Positions 36,608-45,800 of a stretch of DNA of 64,000 nucleotides are shown piece by piece. The first letter of the stretch is position 1. Each line of letters opens with the position of its first letter. The translations under genes and the position numbers were made by a program. The notes beneath the pieces were generated by a model. It was not told the origin of the DNA and did no database searches. It worked only from the letters and a program-made list of their open reading frames with translations. Location: NCBI GenBank assembly GCA_026413225.1, contig CM048576.1, positions 2,116,501 to 2,180,500 of the forward strand, given 5' to 3'. This DNA comes from Otis tarda. Its lineage: Eukaryota > Chordata > Aves > Otidiformes > Otididae.

Positions 36608-39129
36608 CTTTCCACACATCCCTGTAGTGTCTGAGTATTTGCAAAAAAAAAATTTAAATCCAACTAATAGTAGTTACCCTTCCCTTTATTCAATGCCAGG
36701 GTGAAACGGATTATATTCTGTTACAGCTGAAATTCCTTCTGTTGGCTAAGCTAGGAGACATTTGTATGAGTTATTCCCGAGATCCTCGTGATCCATGTTC
36801 AGGGAAGAGGAGTACGAATTGGCAAGATGGGAACAGCTGGAGCCCATTTCTCATTGCCTAAGCAAGACATCTTTGTAATAGAAATTGAAACAAAACAAAC
36901 CCCATCATCAACCAAAAGCAGAAGCCACATTCCGAGGCATCATGTGTATTAACCCTTCCTAGACAGGTACCTGAGGAATGAGAAATGTGCTGTTGTTACA
37001 TAGAAGACAGAGAGGCACTAGGGCAGCTGGCTGGGATACAGACTGCAGTGCCATCAGGCCAGGGCAGATTTCTGGTCAGTTGTATGCCTTTCCTCTGCTA
37101 TGCATGATTGCTGTGTGTTGTGTGAAAAAAAGAGCTATATGGTTTGGGATAGTAAAAGGCATGTTTCAGAGAGCTTTTATAGCCCTCTAAATGACACCTA
37201 CATTTCAGTCAAAGCATCACTTTAACCACACACCTCATCTACAGTAGTTATTCATATCAAGGCTACGCATACTTCAGGAGTAAAATACTACTGAAGTCAG
37301 TGACAGCTGGATGATCAATGCCGCGGGAACTGTCTTCAACTCTGAACTTGTTCACTGCTGCACATGCAGTCCCCTGAATTACTGACAACACAGTCTCTCA
37401 GCTACAGCAGAACGTACAAATTCTGCATAAACACCTACACCCTTCATCAGTAGTCCCGCAACACAATGTCATTAACTCCTTATCAATTCACCAGCTCAAC
37501 ACAGTTTATCAATTCTCACGTTAACGATAAAGCTTCTCCACAGAGCCACAGTGGCCAGCAAAATGACAGATCTAATGGATCAGAGATAGCTGAGCTATCA
37601 CAGAGCTTGCACATTTCAAAGTACTTTCAAGGGAAAAAAAAAAAAAACCACCAGCAAGATGTCCAAAGAAATACTGAGGGGAGAAAAAAAAAAACCAACC
37701 TAAGCACAGCACAGGTTGCATATTAATGTCGATAACACAAACTTGAAGCGGCTTAAAGTCATACTTTTTAAAAGCTTAAACAAAGTTACAAAGTTTTTTT
37801 TTTAATTATTATTTTTACATTTACACTGCTTCCATTTTTTCCAGGGATCAGCTGAGGACACATGGAAAAACCTCTTTCTTTGTCTTCCCCTGCACCAGAA
37901 AAACCGTATCAATTGGTATGCGGGGTAGGAGCCAGCCTGTAGAACCTTCTATTCATTCCCCACTTGACTTGTTTCAGTGCCAACTTGGATTTTGCTATCA
38001 AAACCTAGCAGAAAACTATGCTAGCACAAGTCATATATCCAAAATACACCTCCATTTTTGTAGCAACTGAAAGTTGCCCCTTGAAGTGGGCTGCTTTTGG
38101 AGGTTTGCAGAAATATAGCCACAGGGTGGAGTAGCACCCACGGACAGCTCTGTCTCAAAGCAAGAGGGTTAAAAAAAACCAAAACCCAAAACCCCACAAC
38201 ATGCACAAAATCAAAAGAACACCCCTTCTGTCTCACTGTTCCTTTTGAAAATCCTTGTGGTTTTATTTTTTAAAGCTTTCTACCTTCTGGTGGGCATTCC
38301 TACTGCCAGTCTTACAACTAGTTAGTATTATTGTGGGAAAGCTCCTGAATCCAGTGGTCTAGACACTCCCCAGTAAAGCCCAGGCCCTCCTCCCAGAAGT
38401 GATTCCTGAGATGGTTCTTATCCCCAGTTACCATGCATAATTACCACTTGGCATTCGTTATTTACATTATTAATACTTGCACCTATTCAAGAAACCATCC
38501 CCCCACACACTGTGTGTCAGTTCCTAAGAAATACAGCCACCTCAGGAGGAAGGAACTTGGCACCTCTTAAGAAATATACAGCAGAACTAGGCAACTGCTG
38601 GAGACAGAGAAAGAGGAAGGGCGCTGTACAAAGACAATAAATACCTTTGTACTAGCAAACATCACCGCCGGTGTCAGCTAAATACTCCAGCCATCCAAGT
38701 GAAGGGAAAGGCACACTACCTTTGGCGAGTGCTGCACTACAATTCTAAGTACGCCAGCCCTTCAAAACAACCGATCGTGTGAATGGACGCAGCTGCAGCG
38801 CACAGCAAGAGCAAAAGGATCAGTGTAGCTGAGCCACGTCTCTGCAAACGCTGTGAAGAGTGCCAGCAGAGGCTTGTCCCTGGGAGCCTGGGAGGCCTGC
38901 CCAGCGCCATGCCAGGGGAGCGCCCTAGAGGTTTGCAGCTCCCTGGCAGACCGCTGCAGGTCTTGCTTCATTAACTCCTCAGGGCTGCTGCACTGCAGAG
39001 ATAGGCAGAGCATCCATGATTCTTTTTTGCAAAATTCATTTAAACAGCAGAGCTGGGTGGGACTGGGGAGGCAGCAGCCAATTAAGGAACCATCAAACTT
39101 CTCTTAAAAACCTCCCTCGCTAATGTTTC

Positions 39130-39310
39130 CCTCTCCTGCCTCCAGCCAACATGGTAATTGTGTCTAATTTCTAAATTTTCATGCAGTTGCTGCATTTGCC
39201 TCCCCTTAATGAGATGTAAATGTGTTGCCAGTCTATGGATTTGTTTAATTGCAGGGTAGCTAAACTGTGATTGGCCAGAAGGTTCATTTTTAAATTTATT
39301 TATTTAGCAC
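39130..39310. promoter_or_regulatory. Possible conserved non-coding element
   Basis: AT-rich sequence with TAAT cores, a TTTAATTGCAGG part, an inverted CCAAT box (GTGATTGGCC) and a TTATTTATTTA stretch. It looks like an enhancer-type element but cannot be proven from a single sequence. Confidence 0.2.
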
Positions 39311-40738
39311 ACATGCAAGGCATTTTAAAGATTCTTTTCTCCAGCTAAAAGAGGGAGGGGAACATATTCTATTTTCCTGTTATGTTCAGGGTTCTGTCAG
39401 AAAGAAACATCTGTTTTTCCAAGTGTTTGCTAGTGAACTTAAAAGAATTCTGCCACGATCCAAGTGTTTGAAATAATTCTGAATACCTCCTGTTTGATTC
39501 AGGTTCCTAAGCTGCACTCTGATGCTCAATGATCTCTGCTTCTCATTGGGAAAAAAAAAAACCCACACTCAAAGCATTTTAAGTGGCTTTGCTACACAGC
39601 AATACTCATTCACTGGGTTCTTCCTCACCTATCTCCCATAAAGGCATTTAAAAGAAAGGATGAAAGACTCGTGTCCTAAACTGAGTAAGAACAGAGTCAT
39701 CATTACCTAGTCTAACTCCAAACAAGATCCACTAAAGCTTGAAGGAAATATTGAGTTGAGCACCTTTAACATACTGCCACTTCAGAGTTTGCTCAAATAC
39801 AGGAGAGCAGTTAAGAAATCTCCTAAATATCAAGAAAACTTTGCAAGTGTAAATAAAACCCTAATTTCCCCGGCAGAACCTTTACTACCAAGGATTATGT
39901 TATAGAAAAGGCCTAGTTTGATTTGCAGATCTCAAAACACCTGGAAGTGAGAAAATAATCTTCTACAAACTGTGTCCTGGTATCAATGATGTAAGCAGAG
40001 CCACAGGGCCCCTTCTGCAGAGGCAGCTTTCAAACCAGACCCACACAGGAAAAGCAGAAAGTTCTGGTTTTGCTGCTTTGTAACCCAGAAATCAATTCTT
40101 CCACTCTGCTGCTACTTAATAACAATTAGACTGCCGAGAAAGTACAGCTTGTTCAATACTAAGATCACTGTATAAGTAAAATATTAATTTTCAGAATTTC
40201 TTTAACATTCTGGTTTCGATCAGTTTGATAGCACCAAACACTGCTTTAACCACTCACCTTCATGTAATGACTCACCCATGTAATTCCCTGAGACCTGCAC
40301 ACATAAACTTCCCCTCAACCTCCCAGTAAAATTCCGAAGCAGGAGTATTAATTTAGCATTAGAATGCAGCACCTAGCTCAAAAGATTCCAGTTACCATCA
40401 TCTATAAGCCCCAGCATCCAGTCTGAAGAAGTTAAAGGTCCCTTTCCCATTCTGATGACCTACAGGAATATCAGAGGAAACACCTTGCCCCCAAAGTACT
40501 ACCCCTGGAGGAGTAGGAGACTTATGCAGACCTATATTTAGACCTAAATTTAGTTTCTTCTTGGGGTAGAAGGCCCAAACAACGACCCCGCACCAGAAAC
40601 ACTTACCACACGCTTAGGAAAGCTTCATTTCCTGGCAAAACTGTCTCAGAGACACTGCAAGCATCTGATCACTGGTGAAAGATATCGCCGCGTAAGTGGT
40701 GAATATCTCGCTGTGTAAGTCACTTCCATGTATCCTAG

Positions 40739-40806
40739 AGAAAAGAATGGAAGTGGATTTCAGCTCCATCTGCCTGTTATTCCACCACAAGAAGATAGCT
40801 ACAAAG
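40739..40806 (+). other. Exon-like 68-nt block with two open frames
   Basis: An acceptor (CACTTCCATGTATCCTAG) and a donor (AAAG|GTAATC) bracket 68 nt that are open in two frames. One reads EKNGSGFQLHLPVIPPQEDS and the other MEVDFSSICLLFHHKKIATK. It lies upstream of the CpG-island promoter on the same strand, so it could only belong to a transcript starting further left. No neighbouring exon supports it. Confidence 0.15.
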
Positions 40807-42326
40807 GTAATCAGCACGTCCCAGGGCCAAGGGCATCACTTCTCTCCACCATTGTCAGTAGCGGCCAATAACACAAGCCGGCAAAGTAAAGGGAAGTGAC
40901 AGCAGGGAAATAATTTAGCCTTTAACTGACACGTTATCCAGTTAAAAGCCATTTACCTTCTGCTGCTCTGTGTGTCATTGCTCATTTTAGTTTTGAAGTG
41001 ACATCTCCCCAGCTGCCATTAACATGCCAGCAGTGAAAGGGAATTTACAGAGTATGCACCCAGGAGAATTATACCCTGGGTGGCTGTGGTGAAGGGAAGC
41101 ACTTTGTGGACTCTTTGTTTATCCTTACAGCTCCCACCCCATCCAATACAGAGCATCCAGAAGGGGAAGTATCAGGCAACTCCGCTGTCATCACCTTCTC
41201 CCTGCAGCATAGTATGACCTGATAACGCACTTCAGCAGCAATTATTGTCTAGGAGGATGCCCTAGCATTCAACAAAGTACAGCACTTTTCCAGGAGGAAG
41301 AAGGGGTCTATTCTACAACACTGGCAGGCCAACATTACTGAGAGGACCATGGTAACAACTCACTAGCAAATGTAACTGCCCTGGGTAGAGCGCAAAGAAT
41401 TATAGTGTGAAACTGAGGGAAATTTTGTGCAAAAGCATGACCCAAAGCGGAGCGAGTTTTCCAGAACCAGGTTCCCGCAGTTACAAAAATCTTACATGAA
41501 ACTGGATGTCCGTGCAGCATGTGAAAGGGAGCACTCAGCTCACAGTTACTTCTTTTCTTGTATTCAGTGTAGACCTAGGACTACTATTTTCCCTTACAAT
41601 CATCCAAGCTAGCCATAAATAGCAACAGATTTCAAGCTAGTGGACAAACTGTGGATCTTAAAATGATCAAGTCAGGGTAAGGATAAGAAACATCATTTAT
41701 CATATGTCAAAGAGCCACAGTAAAAGCCCAAGGCACCTTAGAAGTCAGAACTACTAATGCTATCAGTATTGATACCTACAAGTTCAAATTTGGTGTAGCA
41801 AACTGGTGCAAGTCCACTTCCACTGCAGCAAGGTTAGGCAGGATTCAAACCCCATCAACAGGCAACTTCCACAGGAAACTGTGCACCTTTAGTTGCTGAG
41901 TAGGAGAGGGGGAAATAGTCACTAATTGAATTCACAGTTGCCCTTTACTCAGATATATTCAGATGACAGATGAATTTGCATTAGTTTAATGTGAATCACC
42001 ACGGATAATGGAAAACAATACTTATGCTAATGAGAGAACAGAGAAAAGCTTTGCAAATGAGATGCCATTTGTTCACCAGCCGGGGTGCAGCTGATTAGAA
42101 ATAGCACCATGACTGATAGCTCCATCCATCCCCGCTCCTGGCAAGTCACCTCTGTGGGGCATCCCCACACCACCCCTATTTTCCCAGCGTTTTGCAGGTG
42201 CAGCCTAGCAGGGGAGAAGGTGCACCAAAGGCCAGGAGAAGCCATTCCAAAGGCAGGCAAAGGTGTGGGCTAGGCCACGGGGCCAAATGGGAAGGGATGC
42301 ACGCAGCTGAGGGAGAAACCCAAACC

Positions 42327-42452
42327 TTAGCCACTGTACCCGCACTTCCTTAGGAAGGCACGCAAACTCCTATCACCGTTTGCGCCCGCTTTTCCGGCTC
42401 CTGGCCAAGCCCCGCTGAGTTTCGAAGCCCGGGACCCCGCACCCGCCGCCAT
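42327..42452 (-). other. Candidate 5' coding end on the minus side of the CpG island
   Basis: From the ATG at 42452-42450 (GAAGATGGCGGC, in strong context) the minus strand is open for 41 codons (MAAGAGSRASKLSGAWPGAG...) to a TAA at 42327. No strong splice donor is visible inside the frame, so the exon could instead be wholly 5'UTR. The ATG lies inside a YY1-type element, a common arrangement in housekeeping genes whose transcription starts just upstream. The product is not recognised. Confidence 0.3.
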
Positions 42453-42458
42453 CTTCCG
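42445..42458 (-). promoter_or_regulatory. YY1 site overlapping a minus-strand ATG, with adjoining ETS core
   Basis: On the minus strand CGGAAGATGGCGGC combines an ETS core (CGGAAG) with the YY1 downstream-promoter motif AAGATGGCGGC. In many housekeeping genes this motif sits just after the start site and includes the first ATG. Confidence 0.6.
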
Positions 42459-42480
42459 CCCTGGCGACGGGGGCGGGGCG

Positions 42481-42492
42481 TGCGCCTGCGCG
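42481..42492. promoter_or_regulatory. NRF1-like site
   Basis: TGCGCCTGCGCG differs at one core position from the NRF1 palindrome TGCGCATGCGCA. NRF1 commonly controls genes for mitochondrial proteins, which would suit the possible mitochondrial leader in the plus-strand exon. Confidence 0.45.
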
Positions 42493-42517
42493 GGGCGGGG
42501 CTGCGCGGCGCGTGGGC

Positions 42518-42545
42518 GGGGCGGGAAGCGCGGGGCGGGAAGCGC
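42518..42545. repeat. Perfect 14-bp tandem duplication with E2F-like cores
   Basis: GGGGCGGGAAGCGC occurs twice back to back without mismatch. Each copy has a GCGGGAA core, matching the E2F/DP half of TTTCCCGC, and overlaps a GC box. The duplication doubles a potential E2F/Sp1 site in the core promoter. Confidence 0.7.
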
Positions 42546-42564
42546 GTGGCGGCGTCGCGGAGCC

Positions 42565-42588
42565 ATGGCGATCGTCGGCCCCTTGTAA
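42565..42588 (+). other. Short upstream open frame in strong context
   Basis: GCCATGG at 42562 onward starts a 7-codon frame (MAIVGPL) ended by TAA at 42586-42588. If transcription starts upstream of it, scanning ribosomes would meet it first, so it could reduce translation of the main frame. Transcripts starting further right would lack it. Confidence 0.4.
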
Positions 42589-42702
42589 AGCGGCTCGGCA
42601 CCAGCTCGCGAAGGGCGAGGTGGAAAAAATAAAAAATAAAAAAAACCCAAACGATAGAAAAATGGTAAAACCCCCCTGGAGTTTTAGGGGTGTTTCATCT
42701 GC

Positions 42703-42820
42703 ATGGCGACGCGGTGCGGAGCGGCTCTCTCCTGGCTTCGTCTTCTCTCAGGAGCCATCGCCGCTGAGGAGAGGAGCGCAAGTGTTTCTTCCCTGCGGGG
42801 CGGAGCTGCCGAGGGCCCTG
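42703..42820 (+). CDS. First coding exon of a plus-strand gene, possible mitochondrial leader
   Basis: The ATG at 42703 opens a frame of 39 codons that runs into an excellent donor (CCCTG|GTAAGAG) in phase 1. It starts MATRCGAALSWLRLLSG, with early arginines, no early acidic residues and an amphipathic look, as in mitochondrial import signals. A second frame starting at 42662 (MVKPPWSFRGVSSAWRRG...) is also open through the same donor, for 53 codons in phase 0, and has the better start context (A at -3, G at +4). So the true frame is undecided. Later exons are not confidently found in the remaining 21 kb, which implies a long first intron. I could not match the leader to a named gene. Confidence 0.45.
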
Positions 42821-42831
42821 GTAAGAGCTGT

Positions 42832-42862
42832 GGGTTTTGGGGGGGTGCGAGGGTGGAGGGGG
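42832..42862 (+). promoter_or_regulatory. G-quadruplex motif at the start of intron 1
   Basis: Four G-tracts (3, 7, 3 and 5 Gs) separated by loops of 4, 5 and 4 nt lie 11 bp after the donor on the coding strand. It fits the usual quadruplex rule and could act in the nascent RNA near the splice site or in the promoter DNA. Confidence 0.6.
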
Positions 42863-42869
42863 TCTGAGA

Positions 42870-45800
42870 GGGGTGTGTGCTGGACCCGTGTCTTACCATG
42901 GTAGAGGCCTTGGGAGCCGTGGAGCTAGAGGAGATGTGGCAATCCATTTCTGGAAATATTATTGCTCCTGAAGTTGCCAGCCACTATCCAATGGCGCTGT
43001 TTGATATTTACAGGCCTCTGAAGGGCTTGAGGCAGAAATTTACTGCTTCGGCTTCAGGGGCGTTTGCAGCAACACGACCCAGCGACGTTTGTTGTTTCTT
43101 GCTTGTATTGAGCGAAGTCCTATCTTCAAATGATTGTTTTGGTGAATAAATTGCCTGATGCCATGTGAAATGCGTGCATAGGGGAGGGTTGCCTGCGTGA
43201 GTGACCAGAAAACAGCTCGTGTGCAAGGTGGACTTGTGTGAGGCAAGTGGTTGGTGCACAGGTTTTAAAGACTCTATGATAGAAGGAAGGCCTCCCGAAC
43301 TTATGTAAATGCACAGCACGAGAAAATGTTGTGGAAAGCTAGAAAATGCTGCCTGGCATTCACTGGATGTTTTGATACCTTGTGCTAGAATAAGGCTGGC
43401 ACCCCAGAAACACAAGGCAGCCAGGAAAGAGGCGCAGAGAGTGACTCCATTAGCAAGGTGAGAGGGGGATATGGCAACAAATGCGAGCCAGATGCGACAC
43501 TGGTGCGAAGGTGTGGGCTGAGCACGCAGAGCTCTGAAAGGACTTCAGAACTTGCAGGCAAAAAATTGTAGTACATGGGCAAAGCTTTGTGGAATAAGCA
43601 TGCTGTAGCAGGATATGATGCAGAGGCAGTGGCACAGCTGTACAGGGAGTTGTAACCTTTCATACTACCAAACTATAATCATGTTGAATTGTGCGATAGG
43701 AGTCTGCTCAGCTCCTGCCTCTGCGAGCTCTGGAAATTTGCTACTTCCTTAATTTTCACACCCACTAAGGAAGATTTAAAATACTTATGTTTTTAGGAAG
43801 GGAATAAGGAAACGAATGTATAATGGCAACGCTGGCTTGGCTGCACTGTACTTTTGTCATTTCTTACAGAGTTATTACCTTTGGCTTTTAATATGTTATT
43901 ATATAAATATTCATCAAATACAAAAGCATACTGACTCAGAACAATGGAAATCAGCATCACCGGGAGGAGGGCTGGAGTGCCACATTATATTGGTTTTTCC
44001 TTGAATATTTGCGTTTAATTCCTGAGATTTTTATAAAGCAACTGAATAGCTCCAGGCACAGGGTGGTACAGGAGCAGAATCTGTTCTTCTACTAGCTGTT
44101 ATTTTAGCAGGGCAAAGATCTGAATAAATGAGCGCTTGAGAAATGTCTGAACTAAGGGGACTTGTTACACTGAGAGATTCTGATCCAGCTCTTTAAGTAA
44201 TGTAGCTGCGTGTTTCCAAGGGCGGGAGGGGATAACTGCTCAGCAGGGGAGGAGTATGCTGCTGGGAAGATTTGTCCTGTTTTGCCCCTTTTTTTTCTCT
44301 CCTTTCTTTTCAGTAGTGCTTCCTCCTGTGATCCATCACATAGGGTTAGGCAAATCGTGATCCTTAGTGCAAGCAAATGAACAAGCTTTTCTGGCCTCTG
44401 CTGTCTGTGATCTCTTGTCTCACAGTAATAGAGTCGGGCTGGCATTGTGACCTTGCGTGAGGCATTTGGCAACTTCTCTGATGGTTTGTGGATAAATTGC
44501 TCTTCTAGCATTGATTTGGCAGAGGCAGTAGGTTTGGAGGAATGCAATGGTGCTTGTAAAAGTGACTCACTGGTGTTCAGACCAAATGATGAAGACATAC
44601 GTAGCCCCTTCCCTTGGGGCTCTGCCAGCATACCCAGACCCTCCACGGAAGTTCCTGCTGCTGCTTGGAGACTGAGCAGCTATGAGAGTATACTGCATTC
44701 ATATGAGCTGTTGCATTTGTTTCATCTTGCGTCTACTACAAACATCTGCAACAGAATCCAGATCAGAAATGCCAAACTTGAATTCAGTTCAGGGACCACT
44801 GAATGAACTGCAGCCCCAGCCATCGCAAGGACTTCTGCTGTTTAACTTGCTGTGTCTAAATTCTGAACAGTAACTTCTCCAGTGTCTTGCGCTCCATGCT
44901 CCTTCATGGCGTATCCCCTCAGTAGCCAGAGAGAGCTTTTGTCCTGAACTCCTTTACCCTTTTGTCTTCCAAGGAAAAGTTGTACTAGAATGGAATTAAT
45001 CTGAATATGCAGTGCCTAGAACTCTCCTGGGACCTTGGTCTCTGTTGAACCCATTTCTATTCATCCATCAAAAAGTATTAATTCTTCCTTTTGCATTGCT
45101 CTCTGCCTGGGTTTTTTATTTTTTCATTATCTTTTGAAAGCACTGAGGAACCCCATCCTCCTCTGCTCAAGCCACAAGGTGATAAAGTTTTTTTTTTCCC
45201 TCCAGCTCTTTTCAATGCATCATTTAGCAGACCTCCTCTAACATGTTCTGAAAAGCCTCTCTTATCCCAGGTGGAGGGCGGGGAGGAGGATCTGTAGGCT
45301 GATGGGACTATGGAGTTGAAATCCATCTAGGCTTAAATAGCTCAAGGTCAGCTCAGGATGGAAAGGACAACAGCAGATTTCTGGAGACTTCATTCAACGA
45401 ATTGTTGATTGGAAAAGCTTTCAGATCCCCGTGGAGCAGAATCTGGAAGAAATGTGTTTTCCAAAAGGAGGACAGCGGGTTAGTTGTTAATGATTTCAAC
45501 AAAGCAAGCGAAGGCACATTAGGTGGTTGGCCATAAGGGTAAAAAAGGAGGCTGGTGTATTGCTCATTAGTGGTTTGCTAAAATTAACTCCATTACTGTG
45601 TTTGCTTTCATTGCAAGCCTTCCATTTAATTGCAATTACCACTGAACTGCGAAGAAGGGAGCCTGCTTTGTGCTACAGGTCGTCATTATCAGGAGAGAGC
45701 CCAGAGCTGAGGTGTGTGAACTGCTGCTTTGGGGATTGTCTCAGTGGTATGGCTCAGCCTGTTCAGCCTGGTTTTACTATGCCGATAACTTGAGAGGAAA

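Larger units (their letters stand above)
26750..42320. other. Long non-coding interval, probably intronic or intergenic
   Basis: About 15.6 kb without a supported coding exon. It contains a CA/TG-rich decayed repeat (32150-32290), a 20-bp perfect palindrome (36588-36607), short A/T runs and two AT-rich stretches that look like conserved non-coding elements (35040-35170 and 39130-39310). Few transposon relics are visible. Confidence 0.4.
42410..42870. promoter_or_regulatory. CpG island, probable bidirectional TATA-less promoter
   Basis: This is the only strongly CpG- and G+C-rich block in the window. It holds several GC boxes (GGGGCGGGGC), an NRF1-like palindrome, E2F-like cores and a YY1/ETS element, and has no TATA box at a fitting place. 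A spliced-looking exon leaves it on the plus strand (donor after 42820), and a YY1-type ATG leaves it on the minus strand. That is the structure of a housekeeping divergent promoter. An A-rich interruption at about 42623-42660 sits oddly inside the island. Confidence 0.8.

Noticed and set aside
42703-42820. Naming the leader exon as a specific mitochondrial enzyme (BCKDHB, HIBADH, ACADM, RMND1 and others considered)
   Set aside because: The leader sequence did not match what I remember of any of them, and leaders diverge fast. No second exon confirms a choice.
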